Below are positions 1-11,086 of a DNA stretch of 64,000 nucleotides, in pieces (the stretch's first letter is position 1; the number at the start of each line of letters is the position of its first letter). Origin of the DNA: Apodemus sylvaticus (lineage: Eukaryota; Chordata; Mammalia; Rodentia; Muridae). Below the pieces are notes generated by a model. That model was given only the letters and a program-made list of their open reading frames with translations. It had not been told where the DNA came from and searched no databases. Where the stretch lies: assembly GCF_947179515.1 (NCBI RefSeq), contig NC_067481.1, positions 42,838,900-42,902,899 of the forward strand. Reading direction: 5' to 3'. Both the position numbers and the translations under genes were made by a program.

Positions 1-668
1 TGATCAACAGGTTTAAAACAAGAGGCATAGAGGGCATGCCAAGCCCCCACAGAAAGAGGCTAGAATGTAGGAAACACCAGTCCCCGCTGCTTAGCAGACA
101 TTCTGCAAGTAGGAATGAGTTTCCCTGCCAAGATGTGTCTCATTAACACACCTGCCTGCGGGAGAAGCACAGAAGGAGCCCAGGACTTCTGCCAGGAACC
201 CCGAGCTGCCACAGGCTTGCTCCCCATAATTCTCCCCCCAACTCTGGCAAAAGACTGAGCAGTGCCAGGTCAGAGCATCCCACCTCAAGGCTTAATAGGA
301 ATCTCAGGAGGAAAATGGGCACTCCCGGGAATGGACTATAAAGGCTTAGGTGTTCACCTGAGGTAGGCACCCAAACTGAGGCCAGTCTAGTCAGGGTATT
401 GCTGAACTCGTTTGCATGCTAAGAACCAAGCAGGCCCTAGAAGACTCTGGAATGTGGGTCCAGGTTGGACTTCCAGAAAGAATTCCAAGGGAGAGAAATG
501 CAGACAGAGGTAAGGACAAACCAGGGCACGGCCGACAGGAGCTCTGCTTCTAGAATTCCACCGTTGGACAGCTCCCGTTCTCCATCCATCTTCAGGAAAG
601 CTGGATTAGCCGGCCCTTGAATGCCAGGGGGTTCTAATGGTGTGTGGTGCTTAATTTTCCCTCTGCAG

Positions 669-760
669 AGAGAACATTCTTGTTCTGGATATATTTTTTG
701 AGGCACTCAATTACGAGACAATTGAACAGAAGAAGGCGTATGAAGTTGCTGCCTTACTTG
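669..760 (+). CDS. Asic2: Asic2 exon: end of extracellular domain, start of TM2 (residues 400-430)
   Basis: The exon encodes ENILVLDIFFEALNYETIEQ and continues KKAYEVAALL, the membrane-proximal palm and wrist segment before TM2. The acceptor is a pyrimidine stretch ending ctctgcag at 668; a second AG two bases later (670) is possible, and the protein downstream is the same either way. The donor is gtgagt at 761. The last base is the first base of the G430 codon, so the following intron is phase 1. Confidence 0.96.
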
Positions 761-2280
761 GTGAGTGGTAATGTCTTCCACATAAATTTCCACATCTCTT
801 AGGAGGGATGGAGGTGGAGAGGTGGGCGGGAGGCAGGCAGACAGACATGGGAAGCCTCCCAAGGAGGCAAACTTTTTAATGTACTAGTTACTCTTTCATG
901 GTTGCTGTGGTAAAGGCTATAGGTCCAGTTAACCTTCAGCCTAGGCTTAAGTCTCCTCTGTGTGGTCTCTCAGGGCCTCTCCAGACCTGCCCTCTTGGAT
1001 TCCATAGTCTCTGTGTCGAGGTTGGAGTTAGCATCCCAAGGCCTGTGTGCTAGCAGGAGCCCTGATGTTTAACTTGGGAGGTCCCCAGGCATCCAAACTC
1101 ACAGGGAGCCTGATGGAGCCTAGACAGCAATGCACTGTGAAGCTAAGTATTGTCCCCTGGACCCAGAGTCCTTTCTCAAACAGGAAGAGGTGATCACTTC
1201 AGAGGGTCACCAACCTGACTGCCTCTCCCACACAATTCACGTTGGCTGCCCTGGTCCTGAAGGGAAATAATGTCCACAAGGAATTGAGTCCAACCCTACC
1301 CTACTCATTTGGCCACTCCCGTTCTGGTCAAGGGCCCAGCCCCACAGTCTGTCACCTCCTACCCACTCTAAAGAAAGGATATGGTGCAAATTAAGTGACA
1401 GTAGCATCCTGGGAGGGGCAGGCTCCACCTAGTTTAGAAGGAAGAACAGGCTTTGAACCACCCTTCTGAAGGGTAGCCATGAGGATCCCAACAAGGGGCT
1501 CCTCCTTGCTGAACCTCAGGTTTCTGTAAAACAGGCTTCCTATCACCTATCCTGTCAGTCTGACTTTTTGTGACAACTTAAAGAGGGGAAGAACTTGTTT
1601 GGGCTCATGGTTTCAGGGTTTTCAGTTGAGAGTTTTAGGAATAGTATGATTGATAGAGCAACCAGAGGACAGCAGCCAGAAGACAGGGACAGAAGAGGAG
1701 GGATGAAAAGAGGGAGAAAAGGAGGGAGGGACGGAGGGAGGGAGGGAGGGGCAGGAGGTGGAGGGAAGGAGCAAATATGCCTGTGCCAGCAGACTCTCTT
1801 CTTTTTCCTTTTTCTGTTTTCCTTTTTCTTTTCCCTGTCTACTCCACCCAGGCCCACAGCCCATTGGACAGTTTTGGATATTTAGAGTTGTTCCTCCCAT
1901 ATTTAGAGTTGTTAATCATCTTAGAAGTGGCCTTACAAACCAACCCACCAGGTGTGCCATCTCGAAGAAGCTTCTCAGTCTCATTAAGTTGACAATGGAG
2001 ATGAGCCATCACACTTAGGCCATTGTGGTAATTAGCTCAGATAAAGTCTGTCAATAGCGGCTTGGGTCACCTGGATGGTCATCATGCCAGAACCCCAGCC
2101 GCATCTGGTATCATCTGGAGATAGCTGTCACTTAGACTCTAAGGTTATTGTGGTTAAAGGCCCAGAGCTACAGAATGCAGGCCACACCCCCTCACTCACC
2201 CCAGGAGGTCTGACTCATTTCCCCTTTCCTTCCCCAAGAGGATCAAGCATGCACCCTTCCTCAGTCATGGTCGTTCCCTC

Positions 2281-2374
<94 letters not shown>

Positions 2375-2900
2375 AGGGGGGGAGTCCAGGCTTTGAATCT
2401 GTCATGCCTGCATCTGATATAAGGATGAGCTTGTTCCCAGCATCTTGTTCCTGCCCAGAATAGCCTGTGAGGAAATGGTGCCACCATCTGTGCTCCTGTG
2501 AGGGAAGTATGTGCCACATACAAACCTCCAGCCATCAGACCCAGCTCAGCCTTTTCTCACCACTGCCCCATATGCACGCCACTCAACACTCCCATGTTAA
2601 TACCCAGGACATACACACTGAACCTGAAACCAACCTGCAGGTCTATCTATCCATGATGCTCCAGAACCAACACACACACACACACAAACACACACCTGCA
2701 TGGTCCCCTGTCCCACTGCACAACTTCAGAGGCACATCCATGCACACAGCAAACCTAGGCAGGCACACTTCATGTCTATATATCCACATACTCATTACAT
2801 ACACCTTTATAGCACACACAGAAACACACCCACACCTACATAATGCTCACACATGCTGTACACACTCAGGCACACTCCAGTCACATCTGTCTCACACACA

Positions 2901-2935
<35 letters not shown>

Positions 2936-5900
2936 GGGGGGGCTCTCTGTGTGCTTAGAAAGAGATATGCACTCACATAAAGCAATGGTCAGAGATCAGA
3001 CGTGCTGCCTACCCACATTCTCTGCCCTGTCTATACTAACTGCATTCCAGATGTGCTGTACACCAATGCAAATGCACCCCTTACACCTGACACACTCATA
3101 CAGATGAATCACTACCCAGTAAGTTTTCATTAGAGCAAGGGACAGACAGGAACAAAAGGAAGCCGTCTTGAGCCTAGGTAGGCAGGGTTATCACATATAG
3201 CTGAACAAATAAGCAGGGTTATCACACACCGCTGGATAAGGAGATGGGGTTACTGTATAAAGCTGAACAAGGAGTCAGGCTCCGCTGATCTCAGTAGGAG
3301 CAGTCTTCAGGCTGCAAACATCTGGGGGAGGTGGTGTCCATTGGGGACATTTTCTGCACACACTATCTTCATTCACATACAGACCTAAAGCAAGCTTTGC
3401 CATCTATCTGAGCCTCACCCAGGGAAGGTGTTGTCTCTGCCATGAGATGTTGGCATTGGGGTCCTTGACAGGGCAGTGCCCGTGTCAACAGTACACATCC
3501 ACTCGGGACCCCATTCACTCCCTGTGTAGGCCCGTGGACCTCATCAGTGAGCGGCCAGCTCCAACCCTACTGGTTAGTGACATACTTGGCTCTCAGTGTC
3601 CATCGGCGAGAAGGTGGGCCTGGCAAAGGGCTCCGTGGCTAACCTTGGTGGGGGCATACTCAAGAGCTCCGGCTTCCAAGTTCATCATCTCTTCACCCGT
3701 TCCTGGATCTGTGTGTAAACCCAATCTCTGGTCTCTCCCCTTCTTCTGCAGGTGACATTGGTGGTCAGATGGGATTGTTCATTGGTGCTAGTATCCTTAC
3801 AATACTAGAGCTCTTTGATTATATTTATGAGGTAAGATTTGGGGTTACCCTTGGGGAAAAACGACAAAAATGGCGGAACACCCAGACTCAGAGCCAAGCA
3901 TGGCTGAGGCAATAGCTTCATTCCACCCACACAAAGACACTTCTCAGCATGGGGCAAGGGTCTTAAGGAGAAGTGGGTGTAAAAGCAACAGCCACCCTCC
4001 TCCTCTCTTTGGACCTGTCCTACATCACAAAAAGGGAGCAGAGGGATGAGAAGAGGCCAGGCTGTGTAGACAACAGCCCTGAGTCCTTTCCACAGTGGGA
4101 CCAGGGCAAGGTTTCACATCCTGGGTGAGTTCAAATCTATATATCACACATCACACACCCAACATATTACATGCACGTGCATCACACACATATCACACTT
4201 AAGCATACATGTACCACCAATGTACCACATGTATTCCCACAACACTCACACACATGCTTGCACATACGCACACACGTACACACACACATTCAGATCATAT
4301 TCACAGATTTGCATACCACACACAGCACACTCAGGCATACACACCACTCACAAGTTTGTTCTCCAAGATGCCTGGAATCCTCCTCAATCCCCAGAGAGGA
4401 GACTACAGTGCCTACCAGCCACTTCTGTCTTCACAGTCTGGGGAGATATAACCCAAGATGCACCTGGGGCCATGTTTCTCAAAGATTCTCAAACAAGAGG
4501 CCAAGGAACATGTCAGCTCTTACAACTTCCTAACCCAGGCAAGAATAAGCCTGCCCAGGACTACTGTGCCAGAGTAATCTGGGCAGAAAGCCAGGCTAGG
4601 CCAGCTGTCCAAAGAGTGGCTAAGTTAGTAGGCTGCCCCACCTGGGGCTCCATCCCATATACAGTTAACCAACCCAGACACTATTGTGGATGCCAACAAG
4701 CGCTTGCTGACAGGAGCCTGATATAGCTGTCTCCTGAGAGGCTCTGCCAGTACCTGACAAATACAGAGGTGGATGCTCACAGCCAACCATTAGACTAAGC
4801 ACAGGGTCCCCAATGAAGGAGCTAGAGTAAGGACCCAAGGAGCTGAAGGGGTTGCAGCCCCACAGGAGGAACAACAATATGAACCAAGCAGTACCCCCCC
4901 AGAACTCCCAGGGACTAAACCACCAACCAAAGAGTACACATGGAGGGACCCATGGCTCCATGCCAGCTCTGCCCTGCCCCAGTGATTACTTGGAGACCTC
5001 CCTGTCCCTAGGCACAGATGGGCAATACACACCAGCCTGGGTATGCCTCCCTGAGACCGGTGTGGTTCCAAAGGTCCTACAACACTCCCACACTACACAG
5101 TTCCTTAGGACTCTCTCAGCCTCTTCATTGCGCTTCCCAAGAAAAGAAAAGAAAAAATACCCCTAGCCATGATTTTAGTAGAGCCTGTTGTCCCTCAGCA
5201 TGGTGACTACAACCCAAATAAAGCCAGATTCTTATTCTGCTTCATTTATTAATTCTTGTGAAAAGCAGTACAAAGTGAATGGCAAATTGAGTCGCATTAG
5301 ATAGCGTATTTAAGAAGTACCCTTAATGGCTACGAATAAAGTGTTACAACCTTGGGCGTGCACGCCTCCTTGTGGAGGTCTCAGCCCTTGAAAGTGAATA
5401 ACAAAGCTGGGTGTGGTGGCCCGTACCTGGAGTCTCAGCAGTAGGAAGACTGTGGCAGGAGGATGGTGAATGTGAAGCCAACTTGAGGCTGAGTTGAAAT
5501 GAGGTCCCAGGCTGCTCCTTAGGAGCCATGGGGATCTGAGCATACCAGCGCCTTTAGCTTATGCACCGGGGAAAGCGGGCCACACAGCAGGGCAGAGCCC
5601 TCCCCATCCTCCTCCAAGATCTCTTTGGAGCAACAAAATTACATGGAGTCCAAAGGCAAGCTTGAGAAAATAAGGCGCCAAGAGAGAGCTGTCCAGCAGC
5701 TCTCTTACCCTCGCAGGTACAGCCACAGCCCACGCCGTCACTGCCGGTGTGAGTCCCTGGTTCAACTCCAAGGAACCTTTGCATCATCCTCCCAGCCTGA
5801 CTGGCCATGTCCTGTCTTTCTTACAGCTGATCAAAGAGAAGCTATTAGACCTGCTTGGCAAAGAAGAGGAGGAAGGGAGCCATGATGAGAACATGGTAAG

Positions 5901-6378
5901 GCCAGCCCCCTCCCCGTGGACTAGCTTGTGTAGGCGACACCGGATATCCAGCGCATCAGATATTTGCATTGCAATTCATAACAGTAGCAAAATTAAAGTT
6001 ATGAAGGAGCAGCAAAATAATTTTATAGTTGGGGGTCACCTCAAAAGGAACTGTATTAAAGGGTCACAGCATTAGGAAGGTTGAGAATCGCTGCTCTAGA
6101 AAAATCCAAGTCCAGACATCTAGCCCTTACCGGCAAACCATCACAAGTCAAACAAGTCAGCCGCTGTGTTACCTTGCACACAATGGAGTGTGTTAGAGGC
6201 TCCCACCGAGCCTCACGGGACTCTGCAGTAGACTTTTCTGAATGAATGACAAGCCACTCCTTTCTTTTCCCTACAGAGCACCTGTGACACAATGCCAAAC
6301 CACTCCGAAACCATCAGCCACACTGTGAACGTGCCCCTGCAGACAGCTTTGGGCACCCTGGAGGAAATTGCCTGCTGA
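669..6378 (+). CDS. Asic2: Asic2, 3' part of the gene (last four coding exons)
   Basis: Joining 669-760, 3752-3831, 5827-5895 and 6277-6378 gives an open frame that I recognise as the C-terminal 113 residues of acid-sensing ion channel 2 (ASIC2, formerly ACCN1/BNC1/MDEG). ASIC2 is a proton-gated, amiloride-sensitive Na+ channel subunit of the DEG/ENaC family; it forms trimers with ASIC1 and ASIC3 in neuronal plasma membrane. Counting back from the stop on the 512-residue ASIC2a scale places the segment at residues 400-512. This puts the split glycine codon exactly at G430, the known degenerin site, and the GAS filter at 441-443. All junctions are GT-AG and phases agree. Earlier exons, including the alternative first exons of ASIC2a and 2b, lie outside the window to the left. 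The tail is shared by both isoforms. The assignment is secure. Confidence 0.97.
1560..2030. mobile_element. ancient interspersed repeat, family not assigned
   Basis: The left part (aacttaaagaggggaagaac, then ggctcatggtttcagggttt) and right part (gaggcccacagcc-like, then attagttcag) recall the widespread mammalian element that begins 'cttaaag...tcacagtttcagaggg'. A low-complexity purine/pyrimidine segment sits in the middle. Assigned by eye only. Confidence 0.35.
1683..1768 (+). repeat. purine tract (GGGA/GAAA-rich)
   Basis: Almost pure A/G for about 85 bp, with a core of gggagg repeats (about 1731-1760) giving four or more G3 runs. It is therefore capable of triplex or G-quadruplex folding on the + (sense) strand of the Asic2 intron. 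A pyrimidine-rich stretch follows at 1795-1835. Confidence 0.8.
2284..2372 (+). repeat. (CT)n(CA)n compound microsatellite
   Basis: About 22 CT units run directly into about 22 CA units and end in a short G run. Confidence 0.98.
2660..2940 (+). repeat. CA-rich region ending in (CA)n(GA)n
   Basis: Imperfect CA repeats, with a clean CA run at 2892-2919 followed by GA at 2920-2935 and a G8 run. Confidence 0.9.
3170..3490 (+). mobile_element. LTR-like repeat, copy A
   Basis: Shares an ordered series of phrases with 45640-45975: cagggttat, agctgaa, ctgatctcagta/ctaatctcagta, agtcttcaggctg/agtcttcaagctg, tgagcctcaccca/gggcctcaccca, and tccttgaca/tccttgaga. Both copies are in the same orientation. 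The length and absence of a poly(A) tail suit an LTR-type element, but I cannot name the family. Confidence 0.5.
3752..3831 (+). CDS. Asic2: Asic2 exon: TM2 and selectivity filter (residues 430-456)
   Basis: The acceptor is ttcttctgcag and the donor gtaaga. The 80-nt exon completes G430, reads DIGGQMGLFIGASILTILEL and then FDYIYE. This is the second transmembrane helix. The Gly-Ala-Ser triplet (441-443) is the DEG/ENaC selectivity filter, and G430 is the degenerin position where bulky substitutions lock the channel open. The exon ends between codons (phase 0). Confidence 0.97.
4145..4350 (+). repeat. CA-rich imperfect microsatellite
   Basis: Interrupted CACA/CATA motifs. The reading frames through it have low-complexity His/Thr composition and are not genes. 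Confidence 0.85.
4636..4960 (+). mobile_element. L1 3' UTR fragment (mouse type)
   Basis: Contains the well-known mouse L1 3' UTR text: cactattgtggatgccaaca, gaggctctgccagtacctga, ccaatgaaggagctagagta, agtacacatggagggaccca. It stops abruptly after catggctcca without the rest of the 3' UTR or a poly(A) tail. It is therefore an internal remnant rather than a clean insertion. Confidence 0.85.
5404..5520 (+). mobile_element. diverged B1-type SINE
   Basis: Begins gctgggtgtggtggcccgta and shows the later B1 landmark gaagccaacttgaggctgag. Strongly diverged from young B1. Confidence 0.65.
5827..5895 (+). CDS. Asic2: Asic2 exon: proximal cytoplasmic tail (residues 457-479)
   Basis: A 69-nt (23-codon) exon between ttacag and gtaagg, encoding LIKEKLLDLLGKEEEEGSHD and then ENM. 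It is the start of the intracellular C-terminus, with a lysine-containing juxtamembrane part followed by an acidic run of four glutamates. Both flanking introns are phase 0, so skipping the exon would keep the frame. The open frame runs on into the following intron to a stop at 6073-6075. Confidence 0.96.
5934..6093 (-). mobile_element. URR1-like hAT DNA transposon fragment
   Basis: Contains cataacagtagcaaaattaa, agttgggggtcacctcaaaa and the terminal ggttgagaatcgctg. It matches the element at 61848-62555 in opposite orientation. The other end is missing, so it is truncated. It lies in the last Asic2 intron. Confidence 0.75.
6277..6378 (+). CDS. Asic2: Asic2 terminal coding exon (residues 480-512 and stop)
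   Basis: After ttttccctacag the frame reads STCDTMPNHSETISHTVNVP and LQTALGTLEEIAC, then TGA at 6376-6378. The final residues (EEIAC) are the ASIC C-terminal PDZ ligand, known from the family to bind PICK1. The length, 33 codons plus stop, completes the expected ASIC2 C-terminus. Confidence 0.97.
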   Translation, partial: STCDTMPNHSETISHTVNVPLQTALGTLEEIAC

Positions 6379-7245
6379 CACCTCTCAGGCTACCCAGCAC
6401 CTCCAAAACAGACCTTAAAGGCCCAAGGCCCAAATCAGGGGACAGCAGGCTCAGGTGGGAGAGCCCCTGATGACAAGAAGAAGCAAGAGCCCCCCCCATA
6501 TGCACACATTGCGAACTTCTGCCAAACCTCACCTGGCCACATCTGACATGAACCGTCCCGGGCCCTGCAGGCCTCGTGTCCCTCGTAGGACCGATGAGTC
6601 ACGCTCCGGACCTGCCCAAGAACTAACCTGCCATCACATCTCACTGCCAGATGTACAAAGCACCTGCATGCTCGGACTTCTTACAGCGCCGCCTCCACTT
6701 CCGTCTTGTACATGATATTTTCTCCGTGCGGTTTCTGGAGCCTGCTCTGCAGCCCAGGCAGTGGTTCCAGGTTCCCACCCTAAAGTCACCCTGAGCCCAG
6801 CTCTGGAATCGAAACTACGCAGTCAAGAAGGAAACCACTGAACTCTCTACAACGTTTGATCCTTGTGTTGTTTGTGAAGGTTCTTAGCCTTGTCCCCCAA
6901 ACTGGCCCATGGGGCTCCTGCACTAAAGGTGACCAGTGCCAACCTCCTCCTTTTCCCAGCACCTGTGGAGGAAGTACGGTGGCCTGGGCGACCCCAGTAC
7001 TTGTCCATGGAGCCACATTGTTCTCTCCCTGTGACACAGCTGTAGAGTCTGATTATTGTTTTGTTTTGTTTGGGGCGGGGGCTGTTTTTGTTTGTCTATG
7101 GAAGATTTGTTTTGTTTTGCTTCGTCTTATGGTCTTCAGTTTTGATGTTCTAAGGTCCAGTTTGAGTTTGGTTTTTTTTTTTTTTTTTGGAGTTTATTTA
7201 TTCGTGCTTCGAACCACAGTCATATTAAAAGCTGGTCTTGTGGAA
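6379..7245 (+). other. Asic2: Asic2 3' untranslated region (proximal form)
   Basis: Non-coding sequence from the stop codon to a probable cleavage site shortly after the ATTAAA at 7224-7229. It contains GT/T-rich stretches (7048-7190) including a T run at 7171-7188. The 3' end is inferred from the hexamer only; longer forms using downstream signals cannot be excluded. Confidence 0.6.
7224..7229 (+). terminator. candidate Asic2 poly(A) signal ATTAAA
   Basis: The commonest variant of AATAAA, 846 nt after the Asic2 stop and followed by a GT-rich stretch (gctggtcttgtggaagtgg) that could be the downstream element. No better hexamer was seen between the stop and this point. Confidence 0.5.
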
Positions 7246-7249
7246 GTGG

Positions 7250-9600
7250 CCACATCATCCTGCCTTTTCTCTCCATCTGGGTCTCTGTCTCTGAGAGCTA
7301 AGGAAAGCCTCAGACCCGCCAGCCAAAAAACATGGAGAGGGTTTACAAAGTTTCACTGACAGCGCTTACCTTTATAAGACGTATGCACTGTGTATTTTAT
7401 CCTAATTCACAACTTTGTTAGTTGATGGTATGATCCACTACCAGGTTAAAGTCTGTGTGCTGCAAAACACTACCCAATGTAAGCGTTCTAAAACAGGGAG
7501 AGAGAAGGCTACCCAGGACAGAGACCTTCCTGGGCCCCCATGCTCTGTCTGCTCCCCTGGGTCCTTCTAACCATGTCTGCAAGTTCAGGCTAGACATAGC
7601 CTAGTGTGGCCTCTCTCACCACCATCTGACCCTCTCTCAAGTCCAGGGTTCCACCCCTATGAAACTGGCCTACCTTGTCTCTCCAGTGGTCACATGGACA
7701 GCACCTTGCTCTCTGTGGCTCCTAAGAGGACATCTAAATGGGACACAGGGTTGAAGGTCCCTCTACTGATCACAATTGCATGCTCTTTTGAAGCCTCTGA
7801 ATGGCAAATGATAACTTCTTGCTTGGGCAGAATCACGCCACGCTGCTTCCATGGTGACAGTTGCTCTAGGATAGGATTTTACGTCTAACCACAAATCCCG
7901 ATGACTCCTAACCCAGACTCTGCCCCCACTGTGGAGACAGGTCTGATGTGACCTGTGCCCCCATGTGCAAGTGCATAGATAGAACAGGTCAGAACAGGGG
8001 TTCAGGGTTCTACTCTACTCTCTCATTCTCTTCCCCCACCCTTCTCCACACTGGGATTTCTCCATGTGCTGAACTGAAGAATCTCCTAACTAGGAGTTTG
8101 CCTCTGTGGCCCATGATCCTCTCCTCTGAGTAGCTGATTGTGGTGACTCTTTGACTCTCTCTGGGCTCATTCCCTTGATTTGAGGATGGTCAGAACTTAC
8201 CTGTGTGAAGCGAAGGTGCAGGGTCAGGTAATGTAAAAACCCCTTCAGATTCCAAGGCCTGAGGCCACACTGCCCTCCAGATAAAGCAAGTTCTATACAC
8301 TCACCTGTCACATACATGCATAAGCATGACTGAAAGTGGGAGGTGATGAAAACCCACAGGGGCAGCTGGCAAAGAGTCTACTGCAATGCCAACCCCCACG
8401 CTCACATGCAGCCAAACTCTCTACAGGGGTAGATTGCCCAAACTGTTAGCAAGTCTTAAGAATGCAGGATGGCTTGGCTGGAAGGTTTCTGGTGTTATTT
8501 TCTATTGTGGTGGCAGTAAAACTTAAGTAGTGTAATGTTGTTTAAGACACTGTATTATCTCACTGTGTTCACTGAGCTAAGGTGATAACAGGGATTGCAT
8601 TTCCTTCGGGAAGCTACAGGGGAGGGTCCACTTCCTTATCCCACCCAGCCTCTGCCGGCCCACCCCCACTCTTGTTCCTTGACTGGTCACCCCTTCCCGC
8701 TTCTTTCAAGATAGCTGAGACTCTTAAGTCTTCTCATATCACATAGCCATGTCTCCCTTTAGTCCTGACCTCCCCTACTCTTCCCCCTTTTAAAGGCTCC
8801 TTATGTGCCCACCAGACTGTTCTGGAGAATCTGCTCCTTTGCAGGGTTATTTATTCCCTCCGGCACATCTGCAAAGCCTCTTTTCTTATGTAGAGTCACA
8901 TAGGGATCAGAATATAAGCATTTTCATGGGCAATTATTCTGCCTATTGGACCACATAGCCTAATGCCTTTGTTTCCCAAATGAACAGACCCAACTCAGAT
9001 GGGGAGAGACTGACCCAGGGTCTCCCACAGAATGAATGACTGTGCTAGGATGTGCCCCTTAGCTGCTGGGCTCACAATTCTATTCATAGATCTATAATGT
9101 TGACTTACTTAGAGCAAGAAGAGCCAAAAGTTATCTCTCTCCCAAGACTTGGCCAAGCCATAGTCATCTGTGAGATAAACTCACCCATTACTTCAGCCAA
9201 CTGGAAACTGTCCCACTGGTGTCAAGACCATTAAATGTGGAAGAATAAGGGTCCAAAGGCTGGCCTCCAACTCTCCCATCGGGACAGGGAACAAAGGAAA
9301 GTGTCTATTTATATATGTAGGATCCTGTCTGATGCCTCTGCTTTCTTCCAATTTAACAACTTCAGACATTTTAAAAACTTGATAACTGAAGATGATATTT
9401 GAACTGCTTCAGTAGATTCCTAGCTTCCTTCCAAGAACGATAAATTAGGAAAAGGAGTCAATTTTGTGATAGGCCAAAGAGTGTTTAGACACGTTTGTAT
9501 AGCTTAGGGCCTCACACATCTATGTATTTGTTCATATTTGGGGTTTCCAGCTTTGTTCATCTTAGAGTAAGCCTGTGTACTTAGCCTGCTTAAATGTTCA
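7250..9600. other. intergenic sequence, no gene seen
   Basis: Downstream of Asic2. No long low-bias open frame, no recognisable exon and no young SINE. Ordinary single-copy-looking DNA with C/T-rich patches near 8640-8800. Confidence 0.6.
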
Positions 9601-9637
9601 CACACACACACAAACACACACATACACACACAACAAA
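9600..9637 (+). repeat. short imperfect (CA)n
   Basis: Cacacacacaca interrupted by AACA and TACA units. Confidence 0.85.
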
Positions 9638-10627
9638 AGAATAAACCAATAACTGGTATCAATTAGCCCATGGTTAACAAAAGATAGTCTAACTTCCAGA
9701 GAGTAGTGGGCTGTTTTTCTTGCTGTCATTTCAAAGAAGTGTTCTTACAGACATCTTCAGAGTGATGATCGGGAGGGGTCATGGGTGCAGAGGGCGCTCG
9801 TGCATGTGTCACCATCTAAATGATCACTGAAGATGACACACAGACTTGGAGTTGAGAACAGTCACATGGCCATACCTCAAGGTGATGCTCAGTGGCCTTG
9901 GAGGCTGGGATAAACTGATTGATGAGTGGCCCCAAGCCTCACAGACAGAGTCCAGCAGGCTGTTGTGGTCAGTGGAGCGAAAGGACAGAATCCGTCCTTC
10001 TGTGAGTATCCGAGCTGTGCCAGAGACTGAGCTGGCTGCGCACAGGCTGTTGCTTTGTTGTTTTTGGCAAAGTCGCCAGAGTAATTTTATTTTCCTCTCT
10101 CGAGCTTGAAGCTATTTTTGTGAATGTTTTAACTGTGAACATGCCTAGAGTGTAGCTTCTAGCACCACAAGCACTGATGTGACTACAGGCCCCCGTGAGG
10201 CTGGCTCTTAGTAAGCTAGAGGTGGCAATGGGAGCCCACCACCCACAGGTGTGAGCTTGCCAGGTGACATGCTCCTTTCAGGAAGCTTGGCTCAGCCCAC
10301 CTGAACAGAGGGACACGAGAAAGAAACCTGGACACCTCTTCTGCACAGACTCAAGAGTCTTCCATTCCTGGAATTGTATAGCCAAAGGGTCTCCATCGGC
10401 CCCAGTGACTGAATCCCCCAGTTACACAGGAGAAAGCGGGTTCGGAGAGGCAGAAGAATTCCTTCTGTTGGAGAGTTCAGCCAGTCCTGATCCACATATA
10501 ATGGGGCAGTCCCCATAGTGCACCTGGCAGAGGTGGAGAAGAGAACAGGAAAAAAAAAAAGAGAGACAAATAGCCAAAATATGAACAGCCCACTTGAACA
10601 GAGGGACCCAAGAACACGGGTCCACCC

Positions 10628-10740
10628 TTCAGTCCCTCAACAGTTGTGTGCCAGGCATTTGCCCTCACAGCTTACAGTCTGAATGGAAATATGACCAAAT
10701 ATACAAACAGATTGGGGGCATGTAAAGAGGTGTAAGCCAG
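10628..10740 (+). mobile_element. ancient mammalian interspersed repeat fragment
   Basis: Reads gtgccaggcatttgccctca then acagcttacagtctgaatgg. This resembles the conserved 'gtgccaggcactg...gagcttacagtctagtg' text of an old mammalian repeat. Family not assigned. Confidence 0.4.
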
Positions 10741-10828
10741 GTCCAGGAGGTTAGAATGGGCAGTTCATGGGATTAGACAAAGGTCAAGGGAACCCAAGCA
10801 AAGACATGGAAGAGGAAAATGAAGTCAT

Positions 10829-11086
10829 GTGTACACACACACATATATACACATATACACATACATATACACATATATACACATACACACATACACGCAC
10901 ATATGCACACATATATACACACATACACACACATATACACATATATATACACATATATACATACTACACATATATATACATACACATATATACACATATA
11001 TACATGCACACACATATATACACACATACACATAGACACACACATATATACACATACACACACATATACAGAGAGAGAGAGAGAGA
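10829..11086 (+). repeat. (CA/TA)n mixed microsatellite with terminal (GA)8
   Basis: About 240 bp of alternating purine-pyrimidine ACACATATAC units, then gagagaga at 11071-11086. All overlapping reading frames are repeat artefacts. Confidence 0.97.

Larger units (their letters stand above)
761..3751 (+). other. Asic2: Asic2 intron after the residue 400-430 exon
   Basis: A phase 1 intron split inside the G430 codon. It carries an old interspersed repeat (about 1560-2030), a purine tract, two CA-based microsatellites and LTR-like copy A. I see no additional exon. The unique stretch 790-1550 holds nothing recognisable. Confidence 0.9.
3832..5826 (+). other. Asic2: Asic2 intron after the TM2 exon
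   Basis: A phase 0 intron of about 2 kb with a CA-rich tract (4145-4350), a sense L1 3' UTR fragment (4636-4960) and a diverged B1 (5404-5520). No extra exon is apparent. Confidence 0.9.

Noticed and set aside
1..668. Additional Asic2 exon at the left edge
   Set aside because: No ASIC2 residues before E400 could be found in any frame; this is intron sequence. The ATATTTTTTGAGG text is part of the first visible exon.
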